This document shows positions 25,937 to 36,110 of a stretch of 64,000 nt of DNA, one piece after another (within the stretch, counting starts at the first letter, position 1; the number at the start of each line of letters is the position of its first letter). The stretch lies in assembly GCA_025055765.1 (NCBI GenBank), contig JANWWS010000007.1:1-64000 (forward strand). Direction: 5' to 3'. The notes below the pieces were generated by a model. The model had not been told where the DNA came from. It ran no database searches and saw nothing but the letters and a program-made list of their open reading frames with translations. Origin of the DNA: Leptospiraceae bacterium. Its GTDB lineage: Bacteria > Spirochaetota > Leptospiria > Turneriellales > Turneriellaceae. Both the position numbers and the translations under genes were made by a program.

Positions 25937-25965
25937 TTGCAATAGCTTCTTATCCACAGTAAAAA
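25937..25965 (+). promoter_or_regulatory. Possible promoter of the PorV-like/giant-protein operon, with a DnaA-box-like site
   Basis: TTGCAA (25937-25942) and TAAAAA (25960-25965) are separated by 17 nt and could be weak -35 and -10 boxes. A perfect DnaA box sequence, TTATCCACA, lies between them at 25950-25958. I saw no second copy nearby. Confidence 0.35.
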
Positions 25966-26041
25966 ATTTTTGTTAAAAATTCGGTTACTCCTTCGTCATA
26001 AAATCGTAGAAAAGCATGTAACATACGCTAAGGGGAGATTC

Positions 26042-27367
26042 ATGGGAAGTTCTAAGAAAAAAGAACGAAGGGTACAATTGGTCCGGTGGAGCTGGCTGCT
26101 AGTTGTCTTGTTCTCTAGTAGCTCCCTCCACCCTTGGTTTGAGGAGTTCCGGCAGAGTGTTCGGGGAAAGGCTATGGCCAATGCCTTGGGGGCTTCTTTT
26201 GAGACAGCTGATGCCCTCTATTACAATCCCGCTTCCATTGCCCATGCTTCGAGTGTGGAGTTATTTAGTGGCTATGCCAAGCCAGCTGGTGGGTTTACGG
26301 CCTTTGATGATGGATCTTCCCTTAGCCAGTTTGATGTGGGACTCGTATTTCCCTTTAGTAACCCCATAAACCTTTATCAGGCAGGTTGGAAGAAGGACTT
26401 TATTACCACTAATGCAGCTTTAGGGCTTACCTTTGGCCAACAGAGGTATGATTCGGGGGATGGGGCTGCCATGTTGACCCAACGTCATGTAGGGATAAGT
26501 TATGCCAAAAATTTAGACAATGTGCTTTTTCAGGGGGCGCGTATTTCGATGGGGATAACGGGCAATATTTATATGCTCAATTTTGGTGGGATTGATGTTA
26601 TGAACAATGCGGCCTTTACGGCTACCTCAAAAACTTCCTTTTCGCCAGATGTGGGGGTGTTATACAATTTTTCTGATTACATTTTGGTATCTCTGGTGCT
26701 ACAGAATCTCTTGCCGGCTCGGATTTCTCCTCTTCAGAATGGGGAGACCCTTACCCGCACTACCCGTCTTGGTTTAGGTTGGCAGTTGGGGGATATAGGT
26801 CAGGTTCCCTTTTTGCAGCAGATTCTTGTGGTAGGTGAGTGGCGTATGCATTCTGCCCCTGATCAGGGTCAAAATGCCAATACCAACCTTGCTGGCATCA
26901 ACACTTATCATGTTGGTTGGGAGAGTTGGTATAAGATACCGAGGTATGTGGACATTGCTGGGCGATTGGGTTTTGCTTTAGGGGAGCAGAGCTATTCTGA
27001 GGCTAACTTAGGTTTTGGATTTTCGCGCTATTTTGATCCAAAGAAGCGTTATCGTTTTGATTTGAATTTCACGTGGTCGTGGTCTTCCTTTGCTTCGAGT
27101 CTTGGTGCTGATCATCGCTATTATGTGGCTGGGGTCTTTCGTTATTATTTTCCTGACTCTGCTTTTCCAGGAAGAGAGGGGCTTTCGGGTACAGGTGTAC
27201 GCAGTTTAGATGAAGACTTGTATAAGGAAGAGGAAGTTGTTCACCCAGAAAAAGGGGAAAGGGACAAGGATAACAAATCTCAAACAGGCAAGGAGCAGGG
27301 CAAAGGTAAGAATGTAAGTATTAAGTCAAAAAGTGAGGGGCAAAAACCTGCAGCGCAGAAACCATAG
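26042..27367 (+). CDS. PorV/PorQ-like outer-membrane beta-barrel with a charged C-terminal tail
   Basis: The chosen ATG at 26042 follows AAGGGGAGA and gives 441 aa; the frame is open 72 nt further upstream without such a site. A basic, long n-region precedes the membrane segment WSWLLVVLFSSSSL. The mature part begins VRGKAMANALGASFETADALYYNPASIA, the hallmark start of PorV/UPF0164-type barrels. It continues with amphipathic strands ending in a Tyr/Phe-rich region (YYVAGVFRYYF). The last 60 residues are Lys/Glu/Gln-rich and probably unstructured. It is the first gene of an apparent operon with a small Cys-patterned protein and two giant exported proteins that end in FlgD-like domains. PorV in Bacteroidetes takes part in type IX secretion; a similar role here is inference. 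Confidence 0.75.
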   Translation: MGSSKKKERRVQLVRWSWLLVVLFSSSSLHPWFEEFRQSVRGKAMANALGASFETADALYYNPASIAHASSVELFSGYAKPAGGFTAFDDGSSLSQFDVGLVFPFSNPINLYQAGWKKDFITTNAALGLTFGQQRYDSGDGAAMLTQRHVGISYAKNLDNVLFQGARISMGITGNIYMLNFGGIDVMNNAAFTATSKTSFSPDVGVLYNFSDYILVSLVLQNLLPARISPLQNGETLTRTTRLGLGWQLGDIGQVPFLQQILVVGEWRMHSAPDQGQNANTNLAGINTYHVGWESWYKIPRYVDIAGRLGFALGEQSYSEANLGFGFSRYFDPKKRYRFDLNFTWSWSSFASSLGADHRYYVAGVFRYYFPDSAFPGREGLSGTGVRSLDEDLYKEEEVVHPEKGERDKDNKSQTGKEQGKGKNVSIKSKSEGQKPAAQKP

Positions 27368-27376
27368 GAGGAAGGT

Positions 27377-27604
27377 ATGAAGAAGTTTTTTTTACTTGGT
27401 ATTTTCTTAGGTCTTGTGGGTGTTCTAGTTGCTCTTACGGAGAGTGAGAAGCAGTGTATTGAAGAAAAGCGCAAGAGTCTGCAGCAGGAAATCGAGCGCT
27501 GTCGTAAGCAGCACAGCGACCCCAAGGACATTTCTGTCTGTGCCCAGGCGGCGAAGCAGGAATTTGCGCTATTGGTAAAAACCTGCTATGAGAAAAAGGA
27601 GTAG
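27377..27604 (+). CDS. Small exported protein with a twin C-X14-C helical hairpin pattern
   Basis: The 75-aa product has a signal peptide (KKFFLLGIFLGLVGVLVA) and a mature part of about 55 residues. It contains exactly four Cys, spaced C-X14-C, then 12 residues, then C-X14-C. Both arms are predicted to be amphipathic helices joined by a short turn near SDPKD, so two disulfides could clamp an antiparallel hairpin, as in eukaryotic twin CX9C proteins, though with different spacing. GGAGG precedes the ATG. It sits 9 nt after the PorV-like gene and 3 nt before the first giant gene. I know no named family; a periplasmic chaperone or adaptor for the giants is a guess. Confidence 0.7.
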   Translation: MKKFFLLGIFLGLVGVLVALTESEKQCIEEKRKSLQQEIERCRKQHSDPKDISVCAQAAKQEFALLVKTCYEKKE

Positions 27605-27607
27605 GTT

Positions 27608-30600
27608 ATGCTCATGACTCGGTTTTTCACCTGGCAAATAATCTTTGGCTTTGTGTCGTCTCTAGTAGCCCAAAGTATCTTTGTTTATACGGGCTTTGAT
27701 TCCTCCTCAAACCCACCAGGTTGGGTAAACGATGGTCGGGTGGTTCCTGACTATGGGGGTGCGTGGAATAATGCGTGGCCCACTGCCCATAACTTTGGCA
27801 TTGCTTACGGCCGGGTGGGGGTTTTGAAGGACACAAGCAATAATGACGATCAAACAGTGCGAGTAATAAATAGTATGACCGGGGTTGTTGATATACTAGC
27901 CTTCCGCCCAGGCCTCCATACTCATCAGATACAAGGAAACTTTTATTATCCTGGCACCTCAACAATCATGCGCAGTATATCTTACTTGGGTCTATCTATA
28001 GGAAGAATGGCTCTTTATGATGGGCTTGCCGTAAATGCCAGCCCGCAGAGACCGGTGGGTTGGCAAATAACCCGCATAAGAGCAAGACTTGACCCACACG
28101 ATGATAATCTCAACCCAGAATCCCACCGTCATGCCAACCGGATGTCTTTTTATGTATTTGATAGTACGAACCAATCTTCCGTTTTCGGTCATGCCAACGC
28201 CACCTTTCCTCATATCATATCGCTTTACGAAACCTACCGAGCCCAAAGACCTACCACGGCAGACCCTCGCAGCACATGGGGTTTTTTTACCTCAGCCGAA
28301 AATGAGTTCAACTTAACAAATGCCACAAGGCCGGATGGCCAGCCCATTAATTTAAATGTGGGCGGCATTTGGTGGCGCTACGATGATGAGTGTGTTGGTT
28401 TCTCAGGACCTACCACCTATGGTTGTGCCGGTCAAAATAGTTCCAATAACGTAAATTCTCACCCTCTTGGTTTAAGAATCAGCACCGATGGTGAGCTCTT
28501 TTATTTTTACATTAACCCTGACCCAGATGGCAATAACCAACCGATAAGTAACGCTAATGAGTACATTCTTGTGGGAACGGCCCCTGCAACTTTTAGTAAC
28601 AACCTCAAGGCAATGATTGGGGTAGAATCAGAGCGCTACGACACAGAAATGCAATGGGCGGAGTTCGACAATTTCCTTATGCGCTCCGTAACTGATGGCA
28701 ATCCTGCGAACACTCGGGCTGAAATATACCCCTATGCTGGTAATGTGGGGCAGACCGTAAATTTTAATATTATTATTAACCCAACCATCAACACAAACGA
28801 TGCGGGCATTGCGGAAATCCGCATCCGCAAACCCTCCTCCTTTCCATCCTGGAATGCAAGCTCCGTGGAGGTATTTACCCATCATGGCACAGGAGTCAGC
28901 CATAGTGAAATCTCATCCATAAAGCGCATGGCCACGCACACCGTACAATCAAACTGCCAATACACGCTGCCTGCCTTAAATGAGGTGCGCCTCTGCGTGC
29001 AAGGGGACCTGCTTTTTATTCGCTTTCGCGCCCACTCCGTACTTAGTAACCAAGTGATTGGACCCACAACCCCCGACAAGCGTATTGCTATTCGTTTTAG
29101 CCAATCCCTACCCACAACAGCCATCCTAAGTGGTGCGGAATATCTCGTACATGTAAACAATGAAAAATACAATGCCACCCACACCGACAATAACACAGGG
29201 AATAATGGTCTTCCCTATGCCACCACAGGTTGGCAGCGCATCATGCCTGGCGATGCCATCACGGGGCAGGGTAACAGCACCCTTCAGGTGCAGGTACGGG
29301 ATATCCCCACGGGTTTTGCGAGTGTGACTCCTAATGTGATCTATGTGGGAAGCGCCCAAAACCTCCAGACGTTTATACAGACCCCCAATGACCCCAACAA
29401 CACAGGCATAAACCGAATAGAAATTGAAATATGGAAACAAAACTATGGTCTCAATGCCAACCCAAACTGCGATCAGCTTGGGGAATTAAACCCCTCAAAC
29501 CCCCATTGCTACACGGATGATGCGATTGTTAACTTAGCCACGGGGTGGGGGCTTTCTGCCACTAATTTTGCTTTAAGTGATCTCTTTCCTACAAATATCA
29601 CCTCAACACTTACAGCTGGCAACACAAAGGCGGTGATTAATATAACAGGAGGTAACGAAATACCAGGCACAGGGGGGCTTGACAAGATAACGCTTTTAGC
29701 AACGAGCACCCCCACGGTACTTACCCCCACCCCATATAGGGTCAAGGTGCGGCTTTTTAATACCAACGTTAGCACCACCATGGGCCATCTTGCTGGTACG
29801 GGAACTGTTTTCGACGCTACAAGTCAAATTATTAGGCTAAGGCCTGCAAAACCCATTGCCATGGCCAAGGTTGCCCCTTCGCCGACATCGGCTTGTTCGA
29901 GCAATGTTGCTGCCTATGCAGGTAATGCAGCCCCGGCAAACCCCAATCTCCGAGTTTGTAACACCATTAAAACAAATAGCGTGGAACTTACCCTGACAAA
30001 TAATGGCCTTGTGGGCAACGACATAAAGAGGGTCCGGATTGTTCTCCCTGATGAGGTGACGGCAGTTGGCGAGGTACAGGTACAGCTTGTTCAGGGGGCA
30101 AATTCCTTTAGCTTCAACAGAACCTCCCATCCGTCCAAATTCACGGTAAATCTCAGCACGCCTAAGTACCTTGAAATTGAAATGGCCAATGTCTCCGGAG
30201 CTCCTACGAATGCTGGTCTATTAGGCAATGTCTCACCCAAATACTCCGCTATAATTACCATGGAGCTAACAGACAATGTCACACCGCTTACAGGAAACCT
30301 AACCCACCATTTTACGGGCTATGTGGAAAACGGCAATGGGGACAACATCACAGACAATGCCTACAGTCAGGACGCATCAGGGAGTTGGACTCTCGCCTGG
30401 GTGCGGCCTTATGCTCGGGCAAAATTTGAGGTATACCGTGCAACTTCTTTTAGTTATCCTATTGGCAACCCTGCAGGCAATCGCGAGCTCTGGAACACGT
30501 CAACCAATAATACGGTTCGCCTCTCCGTTCAGGTTTACAACCCCTCGGTTAGTGATGACGCTACCAATGTAGGTAATCTCATACATGCCTTGCAGATTAC

Positions 30601-33600
30601 CGTCCCCACTGGCTTTACCGGGATTTCTGCCGTGACCTCGGCTAAAGGAGGCAACATCACCATTGCAAGCAACCAAATTAGGCTCGATTATCCAACGCCG
30701 ATTCCTCCGGGTGATAATGATATCATTTCTTTTGATGTTCAAGAGCAATGCTATGAGCCTTCTAACAATTGGGGTACTACACCCTCGTCGACGACGAACT
30801 GCCCCGAGCTATCCCACCTGACCTTTGGTGTGCGCGTCTCGAATATAAACAATCCCCTAAATTTTAACACAACGGTAAGCTCAGGCTATCAGGTGGGGCC
30901 AGGCTATAACGCCATAGCGTTAAGCATTGATAGTAATGTTATACGATTTGTAAATCAGCCATTACTGGCAGTTGGCTACGCAGAAGTTTGCCACCATACC
31001 CCTGTAGGCACTCGTTGTTCCACAAGTGAAACTGCCGATAATGAAAATAACCCCCTGCTTGCCGATATTTCCTTAACGGAAAATTTAGGCAAACACAACG
31101 TAATTCGCTACTATTTAAAGAACCTCGCCCTTCCAGGAGGGCATATCCGCCAAGTACGAATTTATATTCGTGGTAACAACGATACAGGATGGACCATTGG
31201 TGGTGCTGATGCTTTAAATAGCAGTTGGCTTTCTTCAACCCAGGCATTTACGAATGTTACCTGTGTGAAAAATGGCAGCTCAGCGGGAACCACAGCGACG
31301 GCAGATCCCACCTATACAAACTATTACATTGACTGTGACTTCTCTGGTGCAGCCAACGGCATCGATGCCAATGACGTGGCTTATGTGCAGTTCCAGATGC
31401 GCCATACCACAAACATGCCCGCCAACCAATTTATATCTTTGCGCGCCAGAGCTACCAATGATCGCTTTCCAACAACTTTTAAACCCGATGATACTCCCCA
31501 GAGTCATATAGCGGCAGGTACGAGCACGCAGATGCCGCATCCCACCTACCCTGAGGGTTCAACGGGCTCAATTAAAATCCAAATCTCAAAGCCCGCGGCC
31601 TCTGTACGAGGTTTCCTCACCTTAACAAACCAAACAAATTCTGCGCCCTTTGATGGCATCAATGTGTTGCGCCGTCGCTCTACTCCTGCGCAGAACGTGA
31701 CAGCCTTTTACTATCTCGAAAACACAGGTGTGGGAACAAACCGGGTATACAAAGCCCGTATCGCCATTCCTACCCCATGGCAAGGCAAGGTGAGTGTTGG
31801 GGGTAATTCAATTGTAAAAAACGCACCTGTTAGCCTAGCAGGCACAGACATTCTCATCGACTACGATCCTGCCAATAATGGAGGCACTTACCTCGCACCG
31901 GGCGAACATGACCGCATCCAACTAACTTTAGCCCATGACATTAATACCGAAGGTCATAGTCTTTGGGCGCTTTCCGCTACCAATGATGTCCCACCGGATC
32001 CCATTGTCTACGACAACGGAACTGTATATCCGCAAAAGAGCAATCTCCTTTATATTATTACCCCTGCGAGGGTACGCATCACAAGTAGCCAAGATGTCAA
32101 CACCCTGAATCCAGGCCAACCCACGCAATTTTACACCACGAATACCAGTCCAACTCTCGTATTACGGGTACAAAACGACAACGCAACGGGTGGTAGACCC
32201 ATCGAGAGAATTCGCATTGTTTATCCTACACCAGCTGCCGGGGAATTTGTCATTAACAGTGTTAGTTCATCTATTATGGGTACCATAAGCGTACCAACCA
32301 CACCTAACCCCATAATCATTAATTATAGCCCCCCGCTGGCTGCAGGTAACCTCGACGACATCACCATAAACTTCAAGCGAAATGCGCCTGCAGACCCCTT
32401 TGAGCCACTGGTCCATAACTGGCAGGTGCAGGTATATTATAATGATTCCACAACAGACCCTTTGGTGGACTTAGCCACGAACTTCACGGGAACAGGCGGT
32501 GACCGCCTGGATGTCTCAGACAATGTTTTCTCGGGGCATTCCCTGGCGACGGGTTTTGTTCTGCCCCCCCTACCCGTAAAGGCCTACATCTCTGTTAATA
32601 CCGCGGTCTTTAATAACCGGGGCAACCACCTAGGACTTGCCTTCCCAGGTTGGGGCAATCTCGATGGGGTTGGCAATCCACCAGGGGATACCTATGACAC
32701 TAACTTAGATGATAATGGCTTTACTTTTGTGGTAAAAAACGAAACCACGCTTTCGGGTAACCACATACGGTATTTAAAAATCACTGCCCCGACCATAGTA
32801 CAAGAAATTAGCAAATGCGAAAATGATATAACTATCGTACGACAGCCAGGCAGCACTACGCTTACAGGAACGAGTAATGCAACGAGTAATCCGAACTGTA
32901 CAATAACGAGTAATGCGGACTGCACTAGCTTTACTGAGGACTACTGCATAGAGACCCAGGGGGTGCCAGCCGGTGAGCTTGTGGTCCTCTTCAACCCCGG
33001 AGTAATCCAAGGTGGACATGAGATCTATTTGAGGACGGCAATAACGAAAAACCCCTCGGTAACCACACCACAAAGTGGGGCATTTATCGTACAGGCCAGC
33101 AATGATCCTTCGGGTGCCAATTTACAGACGGCAACCACACCCATTGCTGAAGGAGGAACCAACTACGACCGCAGCCTTACTCTATATTACTATCAGCCAA
33201 CAGAGCTTATTGAGTACTATGTGGAAAAGAAAAACCCCTCAGATGGGGAATCCGGCAATCCAACCATGCTTTATAAAACAGAGTCGGACCATAAGGTAGT
33301 ACTCTTTTTGCGTAACAGTGGGCATGCCTCGAGTCAAATTCGGCAATTTAGTGTAACTCTGCCTCCCAACGTCTTTACCCTAAATGCCGGAAGCAAGTTT
33401 ATTTTGAAAAATTCAGCTAATGTCACTTTGACTGGCGGTACACATTACACTTGTGCTACAAACTGCGACCATACCAATGGGAAAATTAACGCAAATTCCT
33501 TCACTATTGCTTTGGAGAACCCCCATTGGCTTAATGCCAATGACTTCTTAAGGCTCGAGTTAGACAATTTTGGCACAGCTGCCACTGCTAACTCCGGTAG

Positions 33601-36091
33601 CAATCCCTATCCCTTAAATAACTCTACCGCTACAAACCCAGACCGTTTCCTCTTAACGGCTATCACCAATACCAGCTACACAACCACTTTAAATGGCGTC
33701 ACGCTTTCGGGTAAGCAAAATTTCATGCAACTTAAGCGGCCACAACCGCAAGCCGTAGCTTACCTCTATGAGCATGACGTGCAACTCGAAACAACCGCGG
33801 GTGTGCCTTTAGTAAACCTAAATCGAGATGATTCTTCGGGTCAGCATGTCAATGATAACCCAAACCCACCGGAGGACAACACTAACTTTAACGATGAGGA
33901 AGGAAAGAGAATCATACGTCTCATTATTGAAAACCAAGGAAGTGGCAATAACCACATAACTCAGGTGAAAATTAAAGCACCCAATGTATTTAATGGCTTT
34001 CATGCAACCAACATTGAACATGACCTAAATGCCTATACCGGAAATTCTTACTCTGCCGACCCCAATCTAGCTATGGCAAGCGGCCTAATGGTGGCAGGCG
34101 ATACAATTACCATTGACTACAACCCGGGCAGCTTCAATACAAGCACCAACAAAAAGTCGATAATCTCTATTCCTGTAAATTACCAGCTTCTGGATTTACC
34201 TACCACTAGCCAAACTTGGCAGGTCATTGTTAAAAACCACACAAGTGCTGGTGACTGCTTTAGCTCCCCCTCCGATGGTTGTAGCCAGGCCATTGTACCT
34301 CTTGGTAAGACACGCACCCATAGTTTTGTCTATCCTTCTGGTGGTCTTGAGCTTTCCTTAGTCTCAGGTCACAAGATATGGTCTATCAATAACCAGAACC
34401 CTTCGTTAAACTACAACGGTGCTCTTACGGTACGCCTAAGACCTAGGGGTAACCCACTGCGTTATGCTGCGCTAAAACTACCTGTAAATGTTTTACCAGG
34501 TCTGCCAGTTTTAGGAACCATCACAAGCAAGTATTCGCAAGATAACGGTAATTGCGCTAATCTAAATTTACATCACAGCAACACCATTTTGACTGTCGAC
34601 TATTCAGCCTGTACCGGCGAGCTGCCCGTTGATACAGCCGACGATATTACCATTGGGTTAAGTGGGGTTATTCCGAGTAACGCTGTGGCAAGTCATGCCG
34701 TAACAGGGCGCTTTATCTATGCCCCCCTGGTATCCAACCCGCCGTTTAGCACCAACTGTAGCACGGCGGCCCTTGTGGCCAGTGATCTTAACAACAACAC
34801 CGCCAACTGCCTTATGCCCATCGTACCTCAGGGACAGACTAACATTTACCAAATAGTAAGACCTCCTTTTGCTAATATAAAGGGAAATGTGCTACCCCTT
34901 AAAGATGTCTTCGACAATCCATTAAAGATTACGGTTTCCCTATCAGACCTACAGGGAAATATCCTCACGGATTTTAATGGAAATCCCCTAGTCGCAGAAA
35001 CCGACGCGAGTGGCATCTTTCGCTTTATTGGTGGTTTCACCCAGCTTAAGTCAGGTGGCTTGCACGATGGTCCGGGCATTCCCATGTGCGCCTCTTCAGA
35101 TGGTTTTGGTTGCCTTGATACGAAAACCGTGTTGCTGCGCTTTGCAGCACCTGGCTATGAGACCCTTGTTCGCGAGGTTACCATCACCCGAGGGCTTGAG
35201 CTTGACATAGGCAACATGGGAGAGCTGGCCCAAGAAGCATTTAAACCGCAGGCAGGAAAAGAACATCGTGCGGTAGGCCGCCAAGGCGCCAACAAATGTG
35301 CTGAGGTGGATTTACCCAACGATGCGATTTCAGAGACCTTCTCTCTTATGGTGCAATGCACCAACATGGCAAATCTTCTCACAAGCACGGAGGCTATAGA
35401 TCAAAACCGCAAAGACAAAGCCTATGCGGCCTTAAGTGAAGGTCGGGAAAAACTAAATGCCCCCTCAAACCCAGCAAACATGCCGGTCTATGTTATGAAC
35501 ATACGAGATGGCAAGGGTCAATTAATAGAAAACATTGAGCTCTTTTACCGTGATAAAAGACAAAATATCAATAAGGTGCAGGTTGAGGGTATCTTGCGGG
35601 TTTATTACGATGCCCAACTAATGCAATCCTTGGGCTATGACGAAGCGGAGCTGGCCGTCTTTACTTTTGATTCCTACCGAGGTGTATGGGTAAAACTGGG
35701 TGGCTTGGTGGATCTCCAGGCTAAAACGATATCGGTGCCAGTGGCTAGCCTGCAGCGCTATTACCTTGTGGCTGCCTCCCAAGATAGCGGGGGCATGATA
35801 TCGGACGTGGTGGTCACCCCGCGACTTTTTACGCCAGGGCATGGCCGTCACTTTAACCGCATGACCTTGCAGTTCCAGCTCAGAGAACCTGTCGATAAGT
35901 ACGAGGTAGCCATCTTTGATCTCTCAGGCCGGCTTATTATTAAATTTGAAAGACCAGGTACTTTTGGCAGTGGCCAAATCTTCTGGGACGGCCATGATGA
36001 GCGTGGCAACCTTGTGGCAGGTGGCATTTATATCTATGTAATTCGTGCCAAAAATGAAAAATACCGAGGAACAATTGTTGTAACTCGATGA
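27608..36091 (+). CDS. Giant repetitive exported protein 1 (2827 aa) with FlgD-like C-terminal domain
   Basis: The product has a signal peptide (MTRFFTWQIIFGFVSSLVAQS). Next comes a globular domain of about 370 residues with jelly-roll-like features. About 11 beta-sandwich-like modules then follow with an anchor of the form N.I..vrI..P at residues near 397, 597, 800, 986, 1175, 1376, 1527, 1716, 1907, 2112 and 2281. A segment beginning IKGNVLPLKDVFDNPLKITV looks like a carboxypeptidase regulatory domain. A ZU5-like stretch, FDSYRGVWVKLGGLVDL, follows. The last 95 residues are FlgD-Ig-like (VAIFDLSGRLIIKF, IFWDGHDERGNLVAGGIYIY). It is rich in Asn, Thr and Pro and has Cys pairs, which suits surface exposure. 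The next gene is a paralogue 20 nt away. Confidence 0.8.
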   Translation: MLMTRFFTWQIIFGFVSSLVAQSIFVYTGFDSSSNPPGWVNDGRVVPDYGGAWNNAWPTAHNFGIAYGRVGVLKDTSNNDDQTVRVINSMTGVVDILAFRPGLHTHQIQGNFYYPGTSTIMRSISYLGLSIGRMALYDGLAVNASPQRPVGWQITRIRARLDPHDDNLNPESHRHANRMSFYVFDSTNQSSVFGHANATFPHIISLYETYRAQRPTTADPRSTWGFFTSAENEFNLTNATRPDGQPINLNVGGIWWRYDDECVGFSGPTTYGCAGQNSSNNVNSHPLGLRISTDGELFYFYINPDPDGNNQPISNANEYILVGTAPATFSNNLKAMIGVESERYDTEMQWAEFDNFLMRSVTDGNPANTRAEIYPYAGNVGQTVNFNIIINPTINTNDAGIAEIRIRKPSSFPSWNASSVEVFTHHGTGVSHSEISSIKRMATHTVQSNCQYTLPALNEVRLCVQGDLLFIRFRAHSVLSNQVIGPTTPDKRIAIRFSQSLPTTAILSGAEYLVHVNNEKYNATHTDNNTGNNGLPYATTGWQRIMPGDAITGQGNSTLQVQVRDIPTGFASVTPNVIYVGSAQNLQTFIQTPNDPNNTGINRIEIEIWKQNYGLNANPNCDQLGELNPSNPHCYTDDAIVNLATGWGLSATNFALSDLFPTNITSTLTAGNTKAVINITGGNEIPGTGGLDKITLLATSTPTVLTPTPYRVKVRLFNTNVSTTMGHLAGTGTVFDATSQIIRLRPAKPIAMAKVAPSPTSACSSNVAAYAGNAAPANPNLRVCNTIKTNSVELTLTNNGLVGNDIKRVRIVLPDEVTAVGEVQVQLVQGANSFSFNRTSHPSKFTVNLSTPKYLEIEMANVSGAPTNAGLLGNVSPKYSAIITMELTDNVTPLTGNLTHHFTGYVENGNGDNITDNAYSQDASGSWTLAWVRPYARAKFEVYRATSFSYPIGNPAGNRELWNTSTNNTVRLSVQVYNPSVSDDATNVGNLIHALQITVPTGFTGISAVTSAKGGNITIASNQIRLDYPTPIPPGDNDIISFDVQEQCYEPSNNWGTTPSSTTNCPELSHLTFGVRVSNINNPLNFNTTVSSGYQVGPGYNAIALSIDSNVIRFVNQPLLAVGYAEVCHHTPVGTRCSTSETADNENNPLLADISLTENLGKHNVIRYYLKNLALPGGHIRQVRIYIRGNNDTGWTIGGADALNSSWLSSTQAFTNVTCVKNGSSAGTTATADPTYTNYYIDCDFSGAANGIDANDVAYVQFQMRHTTNMPANQFISLRARATNDRFPTTFKPDDTPQSHIAAGTSTQMPHPTYPEGSTGSIKIQISKPAASVRGFLTLTNQTNSAPFDGINVLRRRSTPAQNVTAFYYLENTGVGTNRVYKARIAIPTPWQGKVSVGGNSIVKNAPVSLAGTDILIDYDPANNGGTYLAPGEHDRIQLTLAHDINTEGHSLWALSATNDVPPDPIVYDNGTVYPQKSNLLYIITPARVRITSSQDVNTLNPGQPTQFYTTNTSPTLVLRVQNDNATGGRPIERIRIVYPTPAAGEFVINSVSSSIMGTISVPTTPNPIIINYSPPLAAGNLDDITINFKRNAPADPFEPLVHNWQVQVYYNDSTTDPLVDLATNFTGTGGDRLDVSDNVFSGHSLATGFVLPPLPVKAYISVNTAVFNNRGNHLGLAFPGWGNLDGVGNPPGDTYDTNLDDNGFTFVVKNETTLSGNHIRYLKITAPTIVQEISKCENDITIVRQPGSTTLTGTSNATSNPNCTITSNADCTSFTEDYCIETQGVPAGELVVLFNPGVIQGGHEIYLRTAITKNPSVTTPQSGAFIVQASNDPSGANLQTATTPIAEGGTNYDRSLTLYYYQPTELIEYYVEKKNPSDGESGNPTMLYKTESDHKVVLFLRNSGHASSQIRQFSVTLPPNVFTLNAGSKFILKNSANVTLTGGTHYTCATNCDHTNGKINANSFTIALENPHWLNANDFLRLELDNFGTAATANSGSNPYPLNNSTATNPDRFLLTAITNTSYTTTLNGVTLSGKQNFMQLKRPQPQAVAYLYEHDVQLETTAGVPLVNLNRDDSSGQHVNDNPNPPEDNTNFNDEEGKRIIRLIIENQGSGNNHITQVKIKAPNVFNGFHATNIEHDLNAYTGNSYSADPNLAMASGLMVAGDTITIDYNPGSFNTSTNKKSIISIPVNYQLLDLPTTSQTWQVIVKNHTSAGDCFSSPSDGCSQAIVPLGKTRTHSFVYPSGGLELSLVSGHKIWSINNQNPSLNYNGALTVRLRPRGNPLRYAALKLPVNVLPGLPVLGTITSKYSQDNGNCANLNLHHSNTILTVDYSACTGELPVDTADDITIGLSGVIPSNAVASHAVTGRFIYAPLVSNPPFSTNCSTAALVASDLNNNTANCLMPIVPQGQTNIYQIVRPPFANIKGNVLPLKDVFDNPLKITVSLSDLQGNILTDFNGNPLVAETDASGIFRFIGGFTQLKSGGLHDGPGIPMCASSDGFGCLDTKTVLLRFAAPGYETLVREVTITRGLELDIGNMGELAQEAFKPQAGKEHRAVGRQGANKCAEVDLPNDAISETFSLMVQCTNMANLLTSTEAIDQNRKDKAYAALSEGREKLNAPSNPANMPVYVMNIRDGKGQLIENIELFYRDKRQNINKVQVEGILRVYYDAQLMQSLGYDEAELAVFTFDSYRGVWVKLGGLVDLQAKTISVPVASLQRYYLVAASQDSGGMISDVVVTPRLFTPGHGRHFNRMTLQFQLREPVDKYEVAIFDLSGRLIIKFERPGTFGSGQIFWDGHDERGNLVAGGIYIYVIRAKNEKYRGTIVVTR
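32869..32916 (+). repeat. Short 12-nt tandem-like repeat inside giant protein 1
   Basis: AACGAGTAATGC occurs at 32869-32880 and 32905-32916, with a one-base variant (AACGAGTAATCC) at 32881-32892 and a 12-nt unrelated unit between. It is in frame and encodes TSNA/TSNP copies, so slippage would keep the frame. Confidence 0.6.
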
Positions 36092-36110
36092 AATCTTTCG
36101 TCATATAGAG

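Noticed and set aside
25786-26041. Replication origin around the DnaA box
   Set aside because: Only one box, no dnaA, dnaN or gyr genes nearby, and the strand composition change is not sustained across the giant genes.
34846-35388. Several minus-strand open frames inside the giant genes
   Set aside because: They are shadows in other frames of the long coding sequences, without ribosome binding sites or family features.
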